A DNA stretch of 42,339 bases, taken from Clostridia bacterium (GTDB taxonomy: Bacteria; Bacillota; Clostridia; RGIG6154). The stretch covers positions 1-42,339 of the forward strand of contig JAGAJK010000079.1 of the NCBI GenBank assembly GCA_017626145.1. The letters run 5' to 3'. Shown one piece after another: positions 1 through 8,050 of the stretch (position 1 is the stretch's first letter; each line of letters starts with the position of its first letter). The translations under genes were made by a program, and so were the position numbers. Under the pieces are notes generated by a model. That model worked only from the letters and a program-made list of their open reading frames with translations, was not told the DNA's origin and did no database searches.

Positions 1-323
1 ATAATATCTGCCGCCGAGCCGTTAACGGAAATGAAGGCACTTACAAGATTGTTTGTGTTAACATATTCAACGGGGTGGTCCTTTGCAACAAAAAACGCGC
101 TTCCTTTTTTCAAAGGATGGCTTTTACCGTTACATTTAACAAGTCCTTCACCGTCCAGCACAAACAAAATCTGATGAAAATAAACTCCTACGGGACGTGA
201 CATTGTTTCCTGCGGATATTTCGGGCAGGCACTTCTGAAAAAAATCGGAATTTCTTCAGATTCGTTATGAGTGTTATTATAGATTATAAGATTATTTCGT
301 GATTCAGGGTCGTAGCTCAGCAA
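1..323 (-). CDS. AraC-type regulator, N-terminal part (runs off the window)
   Basis: Open reading frame that enters at the left edge; only about the first 107 residues are visible. I start it at TTG (323-321) because a strong AGGAGGT lies 8 nt upstream (332-338); there is no nearby ATG. The visible part is a cupin-like sugar-sensing domain with a HQILFVLDGEG stretch and HPLKKGSAFF followed by HPVEYVN. It is clearly paralogous to the N-terminus of the AraC protein at 7091-7900 (shared pattern RPxGV..HQI.F.LDG.G..KC.GK...LKKG.AF...PVEY.NT). The helix-turn-helix part would lie outside the window, so the AraC call rests on this paralogy. It is divergent from the GH2 gene at 487, the same arrangement as its paralogue, and probably controls it. 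Confidence 0.8.
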   Translation of the reverse strand, partial: MLSYDPESRNNLIIYNNTHNESEEIPIFFRSACPKYPQETMSRPVGVYFHQILFVLDGEGLVKCNGKSHPLKKGSAFFVAKDHPVEYVNTNNLVSAFISVNGSAADI

Positions 324-371
324 AAAATACACCTCCTGCAAGATATTCATATAAATATGTAATAGAATATA

Positions 372-400
372 TTTACAAATCTGAAAATTCGTTTTATAAT
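372..400 (+). promoter_or_regulatory. Sigma-A type promoter for the first GH2 gene
   Basis: TTTACA (372-377), 17-nt spacer, TATAAT (395-400). Transcription would start near 407, about 80 nt before the GH2 start codon. The rest of the 324-486 divergent gap is AT-rich. Confidence 0.6.
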
Positions 401-414
401 ACAATTAAATTGTA
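400..414. promoter_or_regulatory. Perfect palindrome at the promoter start site (candidate operator)
   Basis: TACAATT-A-AATTGTA is a perfect 7+1+7 inverted repeat that begins at the last base of the -10 box and covers the expected transcription start. That position suits a repressor or activator site. AT-rich sequence makes chance palindromes fairly common, so this is tentative. Confidence 0.3.
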
Positions 415-486
415 GCATATAATTTATATAAAATCAATAAACAAAAACAAAATAATTATAAAAACAGGAAAGGATTGGAAAAAGAT

Positions 487-2862
487 ATGATTAAAAAGTG
501 CATATCAAAGGACTGGAAATTCACCGAGTATTTCGGCTACGATGAATTTGTATATGGCTGGGAGACTGCCGAATATAAAAAAGTAGACTTGCCTCACGAT
601 TATCTTATAAGCAAAAAAAGAGAGTTTATGCAGGGCGGTGAATGTACAGGTTATTATCCTGCAATCAGAAGTAAATATGTAAAATATCTTAATTTTGAAA
701 AAAACAAGCATTATGTATTAGACCTTGACGGTGCTTATATGTGTGCGCATATTTTCTTTAACGAGGGGCACCTGGCACTTCATCCATACGGTTACACACC
801 GTTTTTGGTTGATTTAACACCTCATATTGCGCCAAATGTAACAAACAAGCTTGCAATTACAGTAAATCCTCTTCCGGATACTTCAAGATGGTACACAGGA
901 AATGGTATTTACCGTGACGTTTTCCTCTGGGAGGGCGGATTTGTTCGAATTGAACCCAGAGATATGTTCGTTTCAACTCTTGAAGCAAACGAAAACGAAG
1001 CAACACTTCGTTTAAAATACAAGGTTTCCGCAGATGAAGATGCAAAGGCAAAAATCTGCTTTGCCGTTATAAATGCAGAAGGCAAAACTGTAGCAAAAGG
1101 CGAAAATGAATTTGATGTTGCAGTGGGAGAAAATGAAAAAATTGATACATTAAAGGTTGAAAATCCATTACTTTGGGATATGGACAACCCCAATTTATAT
1201 ACCTTAAAAACAGAAATTTTTATAAAGGGCGAGCTTGTTGACACAACAGAAACAACTTTTGGTATCAGAACCTTGGTTGTTGATGTAAATAAAGGACTTC
1301 TTCTTAACGGGAAAGCTGTTAAATTGATGGGTGGATGTATTCACCACGACCACGGCGTTTTAGGTTCGGCGGCGTTCCCTGCGGCAGAAGAAAGAAAGGT
1401 AAGACGTCTTAAGGAAGCGGGATACAACGCAATAAGAGCGGCTCATAACCCTGTTTCCCTCGCAATGCTTGAAGCTTGCGACAGATTGGGTATGGTAGTT
1501 ATGGAAGAAGCTTTCGACTGCTGGAACAAGCCAAAGTTAAACGTTAATGACTATAACTTATTCTTCTCCGACTGGTGCCTCAGGGATGCTGAATATATGG
1601 TTCTTCGTGACAGAAACCATCCTTGCGTATTTAGTTATTCAATCGGTAACGAAATCCGTGAGGTTGACGGACTGAGCGACGCTAACAAATGGTCAAAGGC
1701 TATTTGCGAAACTATAAAGAAGTTTGACGATACACGCTTTACAACAGCAGGTATACAGCGTCTTTGCTCAATCGTTCATCCTGAGAAGGACGACCCTGAG
1801 GACTATAAGCAGTATATTGACCGAAAGCACGGTCACACAAAAATCGAACAGATTGCAGAGGCTTGCAGCGGTTTTGAAGACCCACTTGATGTTCCCGGCT
1901 TTAACTACTACTATGAAGATTATGAAAACGAAAGAAAAAGAAACCCCAAAAAGGCTATGTGGGGCTCGGAAACACATACACTTACTCTTTACGACCAGTG
2001 GAAAGAGGTAATGAGACTTGACTATGTTTTCGGTGACTTCGGTTGGACAGCTATTGATAACATCGGCGAGGTTGGACACGGAAAAGGTATCTGGTGTACA
2101 GCGGAAGAATTCAACAAAAACAAATCAGTATATCCATGGAGAACCTGCTACCAGGGTGACCTTGACTTATGCGGCTTCAGACTTCCTAAGTCATATTTCA
2201 GAGAAGCTGTATGGCACGCAAACAGAACACCCCGAATTTTCGTAACAAAGCCTGAGCATATGAATCTTGAATATCATTGTACAGAGTGGGGCTGGCAGGA
2301 CGTATATGAAACATGGACCTTTGAGGATAAGTATGTAGGTTCACCTGTTAAGGTCGAAACCTATACTGATGCTGACGAAATTATCTGGATTTTAAACGGC
2401 AGAGAAATCGGAAGAAGTGTTCCGTTTAAAGCGATTGCGTCACTGGAGACAGTTTACGAAAAGGGCGAACTTACTGCGGTAAGCATTAAAGACGGAAAAG
2501 AAGTAAACAGATATACACTGACAACTGCCAATGTTGCATCAAAAATTGTTGTAACTCCCGAAAAGAGCTGGCTTATGGCTGACAACCGTGACCTTTGCTA
2601 TTTCGATATTACCATTACAGACAATGACGGCAGACTTATAGCCGACGACGGAAGCGAAATAAGCTGTGAGGTTGAGGGCGGTACATTCATGGGCATTTAC
2701 AGCGGTGACCCTTGCAACGAAGACCAGTATACCTCAAACAAATGCCACGTTTACAGAGGCAGAGCACTTGCAATAGTAAGAGCAGATAAAAGAGGCGAGG
2801 TTTCAATAAAGGTTAATGCAGAAAACCTTATTTCAGGGGAAGCAAAAGTTGATGCAAGATAA
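487..2862 (+). CDS. Glycoside hydrolase family 2 (beta-galactosidase/glucuronidase-like), cytoplasmic
   Basis: Retaining exo-beta-glycosidase of family GH2, about 791 aa. Order: jelly-roll sugar-binding domain (about 1-155), Ig-like domain (about 160-265), TIM barrel (about 270-560), DUF4982-like domain (about 610-680, with YTDADEIIWILNG) and a C-terminal Ig-like domain ending with ALAIVRADKRGEVSI. The acid/base is Glu389 in SIGNE and the nucleophile Glu495 in MWGSET. No signal peptide, so it acts on imported oligosaccharides. I use the ATG at 487, not the TTG at 475: the SD-like GGAAAGGA (467-474) abuts that TTG, and the paralogue at 8051 starts at the same residues (MIKKCISK). The phosphoesterase follows 33 nt downstream. 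Substrate cannot be read from sequence; galactoside or glucuronide are equally plausible. Confidence 0.93.
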   Translation: MIKKCISKDWKFTEYFGYDEFVYGWETAEYKKVDLPHDYLISKKREFMQGGECTGYYPAIRSKYVKYLNFEKNKHYVLDLDGAYMCAHIFFNEGHLALHPYGYTPFLVDLTPHIAPNVTNKLAITVNPLPDTSRWYTGNGIYRDVFLWEGGFVRIEPRDMFVSTLEANENEATLRLKYKVSADEDAKAKICFAVINAEGKTVAKGENEFDVAVGENEKIDTLKVENPLLWDMDNPNLYTLKTEIFIKGELVDTTETTFGIRTLVVDVNKGLLLNGKAVKLMGGCIHHDHGVLGSAAFPAAEERKVRRLKEAGYNAIRAAHNPVSLAMLEACDRLGMVVMEEAFDCWNKPKLNVNDYNLFFSDWCLRDAEYMVLRDRNHPCVFSYSIGNEIREVDGLSDANKWSKAICETIKKFDDTRFTTAGIQRLCSIVHPEKDDPEDYKQYIDRKHGHTKIEQIAEACSGFEDPLDVPGFNYYYEDYENERKRNPKKAMWGSETHTLTLYDQWKEVMRLDYVFGDFGWTAIDNIGEVGHGKGIWCTAEEFNKNKSVYPWRTCYQGDLDLCGFRLPKSYFREAVWHANRTPRIFVTKPEHMNLEYHCTEWGWQDVYETWTFEDKYVGSPVKVETYTDADEIIWILNGREIGRSVPFKAIASLETVYEKGELTAVSIKDGKEVNRYTLTTANVASKIVVTPEKSWLMADNRDLCYFDITITDNDGRLIADDGSEISCEVEGGTFMGIYSGDPCNEDQYTSNKCHVYRGRALAIVRADKRGEVSIKVNAENLISGEAKVDAR

Positions 2863-2895
2863 TAAGTAAAAAGCAAAAGAAAGCTGGTTTAGAAT

Positions 2896-4047
2896 ATGAA
2901 AGATGTTATACAGAGAAATGTTATGGCAGAGCAGTATATTTGTGCCGCAAAAAAGACCTTCAGAAGCGGAGCTCATGTACATTGTGATTCCAAATCCAAA
3001 ATGATGATAGGGCATATTACCGATATGCACAGCGATACAATACGTTTTAACAATGCAATGGAGCTTTTTGAATACTACAAGCCTGACTGCGTTGTTCATA
3101 CAGGGGATAATACATACTGGAATATGACGGAGGATTACCATTATATGCCTCTTGCATTTGCGGAGTCTTCTATTCCTGCGTACCTTTGCGTAGGTAATCA
3201 CGATACTTTTATGGATGCACCTAATACAATTCTTCCCCGTCACGAGTGCGGTGTGCTTCTTCGTAATCAGAACGGCGTTTCCTTAACCAATGAATTTCTT
3301 CATCAGGCTTACGTTGAGGATATGAAAAACGTTAAGGGCGATGAGGACAGAGCTTGTTATTTCTATGTGGATTTTGAAAAGTTTGGCATTCGTCTTATAG
3401 TGTTAAATGACTACGATTATTTCCACGAAGAACCTATTATAAGAAATAAATATTCAATTTCGGAAAAACAGATAAACTGGTTTGTTAATGTTTTAAAGGA
3501 TGCCACCGAAAAAGGTTACGGCGTTATTGTTGCTGACCACGAGGGCCCCGGTGAGGTTGAAATGGGAACAAATAAATTCTGTCAGAAGGAAGTATGTATG
3601 CCCTGGGGTGTGCCTAAATTTATAGGTCCTGAGGCAGAGGTGCTTTGTGATATAATTAATGCTTACAAGCACGCAGGAAGCCTGGATGAAGAATATTACT
3701 ATGAATCAACAAACCAAAAGGTTAAGGTAAGCTGTAGCTTTGAAAAAGAAGGAGAATTTATTGCATACCTTGCAGGGCACAGACATTCCGATTTAGTAGG
3801 ATATCTGAAAAAATATCCCGATCAGCTGTCGCTGCAGATGAACATTTCAGGCTGTAATTTAATAACATATCAGAACGAGCTTGGAGAAACTGCTTCCGAC
3901 CTGGCAAGAATTCCCGGTACTGTATCCGAGGACTGCATTAACTTCTATATAATTGACAGAGAAAACAAAGAAATTACGTTGGTTCGTGCAGGTGCTTGTG
4001 TAACTGACAGACTGGAACAGAGATTATTTGAAAGACTTTCTTACTAA
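2896..4047 (+). CDS. Calcineurin-like metallophosphoesterase
   Basis: 383-aa protein with the full two-metal phosphoesterase motif series: D43-x-H45 in HITDMHSD, GD (70-71) in HTGDN, GNHD (100-103), DH (214-215) and GHRH (294-297). It should hydrolyse a phosphomono- or diester; the substrate is unknown. There is no signal peptide, so it is cytoplasmic. The start region has no convincing Shine-Dalgarno, and an internal ATG at 2923 is possible; the first motif lies after either. It sits 33 nt after the GH2 gene and before a DUF4838 gene, which ties it to glycan use, perhaps removal of phosphate substituents from oligosaccharides (inference). Confidence 0.85.
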   Translation: MKDVIQRNVMAEQYICAAKKTFRSGAHVHCDSKSKMMIGHITDMHSDTIRFNNAMELFEYYKPDCVVHTGDNTYWNMTEDYHYMPLAFAESSIPAYLCVGNHDTFMDAPNTILPRHECGVLLRNQNGVSLTNEFLHQAYVEDMKNVKGDEDRACYFYVDFEKFGIRLIVLNDYDYFHEEPIIRNKYSISEKQINWFVNVLKDATEKGYGVIVADHEGPGEVEMGTNKFCQKEVCMPWGVPKFIGPEAEVLCDIINAYKHAGSLDEEYYYESTNQKVKVSCSFEKEGEFIAYLAGHRHSDLVGYLKKYPDQLSLQMNISGCNLITYQNELGETASDLARIPGTVSEDCINFYIIDRENKEITLVRAGACVTDRLEQRLFERLSY

Positions 4048-4138
4048 ATTGTGAAGATAAGTCAAAAATTAGGTAACTTTGTTTCTGTACTAAAACACAA
4101 GTCTATGTTATTATAGTGGCGTTAAGGAGTGATAAGCT

Positions 4139-6145
4139 ATGAAGATAAATAAATTCGGCAGCAGCCGTGCAATAGATTTTGCGTGTGATGAATTAAAATG
4201 CTATCTTGAAAGAATTGATAATTCTTTAAATATTGAAATCGTTTCGGAAAAGTGTAACGATGGATGTCTTAATGTAGGTATCTGTGATTGCTTTGAAAAT
4301 CTTCTTCCAAAGGTTGAGGATAAGTCAATTGACGATGCAATTTATATTGATGTTAAGGGAAAATCGGGTACAATTACCGCAACAAACCCACATTCTGTAT
4401 TAATTGCAGTTTACAGATATTTAAAGGAGTTGGGAGTAACCTTCATCCGTCCGGGTAAGGAGAATGAGGTTCTTCCGGTTTTAAAGCTTGAAGAAACATC
4501 GGTTTATGTTAAAGAGGCGGCATCGTATCGTCACAGAGAGGTTTGCATTGAAGGTGCTTGCTCATATGAACACGTATGCGATATGATTGACTGGATTCCC
4601 AAGGTTGGAATGAACGGATATTTTACTCAGTTTGTACGTCCCGACGGCTTCTTTAAGGTATGGTACGAGCACGAGGGTAACGACTACCTTGAAAAGGAAT
4701 ATAAAACGGGTGAGGATTACGCAAAAATTCTTACTGACCTTGAAGAAGAAATTCAGAAGAGAGATTTACTTTATTCTGTTGTCGGACATTCCTGGCAGGC
4801 AGAATGTATCGGTCTTGACGGTTCGTACTGGCACAAGGTTGATGAGCCTACAGACCCTGAAGTTATCGAATGCTTAGCAGAGGTTAACGGGGAAAGAAAA
4901 TTATTCGGCGGTGTTCCCGTTAACACAAACCTTTGTTACTCAAATCCAAAGGTTCAGCATAAAATGACAGATTTTATGATTGACCTGGCAAAGAAAAAGC
5001 CGTTTACAAAATACCTTGTTTTCTGGCTTGCTGATGCTGTAGGAAACGAATGCAGCTGTGAAGAATGCAGAAAAGGAAGCTTTGTTGACTACTATATTCA
5101 GATGATTAATATGCTTGACGAAAAGCTGACAAAGGAAAATATGGATACAAAGATTGTTCCTATCGTTATGTGGAAATACCTTCCCGACAAGGAAAAAATC
5201 AAGAAACCCGACAGATGCTCAATGATGTATGCCCCTATTCACAGAGATTTCTCTGAAAAGTACCCCTCTTTAATTGACGAGGAATATTTAAAGGGTGCAA
5301 TAACAAAAATTGATGACCCTGAAAATACTGACCTTAACATAGTTTTAAAGCCTACAGAAAATAATGTAGGACTTCTTAAAACCTGGCAGGAAATTTTTGG
5401 CGGTGACTATTTATTCTACGACTATCAGATGATTTGGTTCCATTATATGGACCCGTCGTATATGTTCTGCTCCGAGGTTATTTATGAAGATATGAAAAAT
5501 CTTCACGTTATGGGGATTAACGGTTTAAGCTCCTGTCAGGGACAGAGAGTATTTCTGCCCACAGTTCTTCCTATGGCAACAATGGCACAAACACTTTGGA
5601 ACAAGGATACAGATTATGAAGCATTTAAAGTAAAAACCTTAACCGACGAATACGGTGAGGACGGCGTTAAGGTAGGAGAATTACTTGAAAAAATAGCAAT
5701 TCCCGAAATGACACGAATGATGTCGGGCCCTGATGCTCTTGACTGGGAAAAAACAAAGGGCGAGGAAACAATTAATTTAATTAAGTCACGCTATCCGTTT
5801 ATAGATGAACTTGAAGAATTAATTAATGAAAATCTTAAAAAGGATTTTCCCGATGCAATAAAGCTGTCCTGGAATTACTTAAAATTCTATCCGCAGATTG
5901 CAAGATACTATATGGATGTATGGACATCGGCATTCGGTGAAGCAGATTTGGAAAAGACAAGAAAAATCGCAGTTGAAATGGTGGAATATGTAATGAAAAA
6001 TGAAAAGGATATTCACAAGGTTTTCGACGGCTGTCTTTTCAGAAGAAGAATTTACAACTTCTTCAACACTCACAGACTTCCCGGTATTGTACTTGGTCTT
6101 GACGATACTGAAGAAGAATTTAACGACAAGAGTAATAACACTTAA
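4139..6145 (+). CDS. DUF4838 domain protein, putative glycoside hydrolase
   Basis: 668-aa cytoplasmic protein. The N-terminal part (about 1-120), with a GVTFIRPG stretch, resembles the small alpha/beta domain that precedes the barrel in GH20/GH67-type enzymes. The central region (about 130-400) looks like a DUF4838 domain, with YFTQFVRPDG, an aromatic-rich HSWQAECIG stretch and a C-x-C-x-x-C motif (CSCEEC, near 303-309). The C-terminal third is helical. No catalytic pair can be assigned with confidence. The start has AAGGAG (4124-4129) 9 nt upstream. A 92-nt gap separates it from the phosphoesterase gene, so it may be cotranscribed or have a weak promoter of its own. A bidirectional terminator follows. 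Confidence 0.75.
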   Translation: MKINKFGSSRAIDFACDELKCYLERIDNSLNIEIVSEKCNDGCLNVGICDCFENLLPKVEDKSIDDAIYIDVKGKSGTITATNPHSVLIAVYRYLKELGVTFIRPGKENEVLPVLKLEETSVYVKEAASYRHREVCIEGACSYEHVCDMIDWIPKVGMNGYFTQFVRPDGFFKVWYEHEGNDYLEKEYKTGEDYAKILTDLEEEIQKRDLLYSVVGHSWQAECIGLDGSYWHKVDEPTDPEVIECLAEVNGERKLFGGVPVNTNLCYSNPKVQHKMTDFMIDLAKKKPFTKYLVFWLADAVGNECSCEECRKGSFVDYYIQMINMLDEKLTKENMDTKIVPIVMWKYLPDKEKIKKPDRCSMMYAPIHRDFSEKYPSLIDEEYLKGAITKIDDPENTDLNIVLKPTENNVGLLKTWQEIFGGDYLFYDYQMIWFHYMDPSYMFCSEVIYEDMKNLHVMGINGLSSCQGQRVFLPTVLPMATMAQTLWNKDTDYEAFKVKTLTDEYGEDGVKVGELLEKIAIPEMTRMMSGPDALDWEKTKGEETINLIKSRYPFIDELEELINENLKKDFPDAIKLSWNYLKFYPQIARYYMDVWTSAFGEADLEKTRKIAVEMVEYVMKNEKDIHKVFDGCLFRRRIYNFFNTHRLPGIVLGLDDTEEEFNDKSNNT

Positions 6146-6148
6146 AAG

Positions 6149-6187
6149 ATATTAAAAACAACCTTCTTTGAGGGTTGTTTTTAATAT
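6149..6187. terminator. Bidirectional intrinsic terminator
   Basis: 15-bp stem (6149-6163 with 6173-6187) and 9-nt loop; the inner part pairs AAAAACAACC with GGTTGTTTTT, giving a U-run on both strands. It lies between the convergent DUF4838 and AraC genes. Confidence 0.85.
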
Positions 6188-6206
6188 TTATTGGTACAGC
6201 TTTGTT

Positions 6207-6971
6207 TTAAAGCTTTTTATAGTGGTTAGGTGTGTATCCCGTTATCTTTTTAAATACATTGGTAAAGTACGCAGGAGAATTAAAGCCTGTCAGGGAAGAA
6301 ATTTCCGTTACCGATTTGTCTGTGGTTTTTAAGTAAGCACAGGCATTTTTTATTTTTATGCCGTTTAAATAGTCAATTAATGTGATGCTCATAGCATTTT
6401 TGAACATTCTGCAAAGATGATATTTGGAAATAAAAAAATTAGATGCAATCTGTTCAATGCTTTCGATTTCTGCATAATTTTTGTTTATATATTCTATAAT
6501 TTTACTTATACGTTCATCCTCGTTTGCCTCACTATCACCGCTGTCGGCAAGCTCACAAAGAAGGTCGGCAAGCTTTAAGGCGATAAGCGTTTCATCCGTA
6601 ATTTCGTAAATTGCGTTTAATTTATTTACAATTATATCCCTGTTTTTCTCCGATGGGGTTATTATAATACGTTCAAAGCAGCTAAGGATTTTATCAAGAG
6701 CTTTACCGGAAAAGGTCTTTTGCATAAATTCCTTTGAAAAGCCTATTAAGGTTCGTGTTCCGTAGCTGCCTCCCGTACGGTGTAATTTATATGGAGAAAT
6801 TAAAACAAAGCTTCCCGATGCTATGGAAAACACCTTGTCCTCAACAAAATATTCCCTGCTTCCTGCCTCAAGATAATAAACCTCGTAGGTATTGTGGTAG
6901 TGCATTGTCGGCATTTTAAGATTCCAGGATTGTCTTTCTATAAAGAAATCATTTGTTTTTTCAAGTATCAT
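6207..6971 (-). CDS. AraC-family transcriptional regulator
   Basis: 254 aa. N-terminal cupin-type ligand domain (about 1-100; HYHNTYEVYYLEAG, then SFVLISPYKLHR) and C-terminal double helix-turn-helix (about 155-254; YINKNYAEIESIEQIA, then FNSPAYFTNVFKKITGYTP). These are hallmarks of AraC sugar-responsive activators. The ATG has GAGGTG upstream. It is convergent with the DUF4838 gene and lies downstream of another AraC gene on the same strand, separated by about 120 nt that contain a TTTGCA/TGCAAA inverted repeat. The effector is unknown but is probably a sugar from the local pathway. Confidence 0.92.
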   Translation of the reverse strand: MILEKTNDFFIERQSWNLKMPTMHYHNTYEVYYLEAGSREYFVEDKVFSIASGSFVLISPYKLHRTGGSYGTRTLIGFSKEFMQKTFSGKALDKILSCFERIIITPSEKNRDIIVNKLNAIYEITDETLIALKLADLLCELADSGDSEANEDERISKIIEYINKNYAEIESIEQIASNFFISKYHLCRMFKNAMSITLIDYLNGIKIKNACAYLKTTDKSVTEISSLTGFNSPAYFTNVFKKITGYTPNHYKKL

Positions 6972-7032
6972 AACAACACCTCAGTCAATATTTTATAACA
7001 AAATTCATCTTTTTTCAATATTCATTTTAAAA

Positions 7033-7053
7033 TTTGCAATAAATTGATGCAAA
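7033..7053. promoter_or_regulatory. Inverted repeat upstream of AraC gene (candidate operator)
   Basis: TTTGCA and TGCAAA arms separated by 9 nt, about 60 nt before the AraC start at 6971. The spacing of about 1.5 helical turns between arm centres would suit a dimeric regulator. An outer ACAAAAT/ATTTTGT pair (about 6998-7066) flanks it. Function is inferred only from position and symmetry. Confidence 0.3.
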
Positions 7054-7090
7054 AAACAGATTTTGTTGCTATGTCGAGGGATTTTTCTTA

Positions 7091-7900
7091 CTAATTTGCA
7101 GACATATTTTTAAATTCTGAAGGATTTTTGCCAAACTTTTCCTTGTAAGCACGACAAAAGTAGCTTACATCGTTAAATCCGCTTAAAATAGCGGTATCCT
7201 TTATCATTATTTCGTGATTTGATAATAAAAGATTGTGGGCATAATTTAATCGTAAATTGATTATGTATTCAAATATTGTACAGTTCATTTTGCTTTTAAA
7301 TTCCAAAGACAATTTTGTAACCGAAACGCATCTTACTTTGGCAATCTGGGAAAGTGTAAGCTTTTGAGTAAAGTTTTTTTCTATGAAAAGAAGAGTTTCT
7401 TCAAATTTGGTCAGCTTGCTGTTGTGGTATTCAAAAAAGTCGACAAACAGAGAATAGGTCATTGCGGACAGCGTACCTTCATACTTGCGTGTGTAATAAT
7501 GGTCAATTAACTGTTTTATACCCGATATAAATTTTTCTTCGCCTATATAATCGTAGTACAAAAATCCGTTACAGGGGAAGCAGGTAATTAAATCATCCAG
7601 AGCAGGACCGAAGGCTGTTAAAAAGGCAGTAATAAGCCCTCCTGTATTTATATATTCCACAGGTACATTCAAACCGGTATAAAAAGCACAGCCTTTTTTA
7701 AGCTCGTATACTTTACCGCCGCACTTTAATATGCCTTTTCCATCTAAAATAAACATAATCTGATGATAGTACGAAACACCCTGAGGTCTTCTTACGGTTT
7801 CCTGCACATACTTGTCGCAGGCGGCGTGAAAATATATCGGAAGATTTTTGAAATTTTCCGATAATCTGTTAAATGTTATTCTGTGTTTGGGTATGTTCAC
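7091..7900 (-). CDS. AraC-family transcriptional regulator (paralogue of the left-edge gene)
   Basis: About 269 aa: cupin-type domain (about 10-130; HQIMFILDGKG, KKGCAF, PVEYINTGG) and C-terminal helix-turn-helix pair (about 165-265; ending FGKNPSEFKNMSAN). I use GTG at 7900, because the GAGGTG (7907-7912) sits 6 nt upstream of it; an upstream in-frame GTG at 7909 overlaps that ribosome site and is unlikely. It is divergent from the second GH2 gene with a 150-nt promoter region between them, so it is the likely regulator of that gene. It is more similar to the left-edge AraC protein than to the other AraC proteins here. Confidence 0.9.
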   Translation of the reverse strand: MNIPKHRITFNRLSENFKNLPIYFHAACDKYVQETVRRPQGVSYYHQIMFILDGKGILKCGGKVYELKKGCAFYTGLNVPVEYINTGGLITAFLTAFGPALDDLITCFPCNGFLYYDYIGEEKFISGIKQLIDHYYTRKYEGTLSAMTYSLFVDFFEYHNSKLTKFEETLLFIEKNFTQKLTLSQIAKVRCVSVTKLSLEFKSKMNCTIFEYIINLRLNYAHNLLLSNHEIMIKDTAILSGFNDVSYFCRAYKEKFGKNPSEFKNMSAN

Positions 7901-7954
7901 GAAAAACACCTCTTAAATGTGAAAGATTTTCCAATTAATTTTAAATATTTTCTA

Positions 7955-7983
7955 TTTACTTGTATTAAGTATATAGCTATAAT
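7955..7983 (+). promoter_or_regulatory. Sigma-A type promoter for the second GH2 gene
   Basis: TTTACT (7955-7960), 17-nt spacer, TATAAT (7978-7983). Nearly the same -35/-10 pair as the promoter of the paralogous GH2 at 372-400. A TATAGCTATA palindrome overlaps the -10 box. Confidence 0.55.
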
Positions 7984-8050
7984 TAAAGTATAACACGAAA
8001 ATATAAAAAATACAAATAAATAATTTATTCATAGCGGGAGATTTTAAGAG

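Noticed and set aside
475-486. TTG start four codons upstream for the first GH2
   Set aside because: The Shine-Dalgarno-like GGAAAGGA abuts this TTG, and the paralogue begins at the ATG-equivalent residue.
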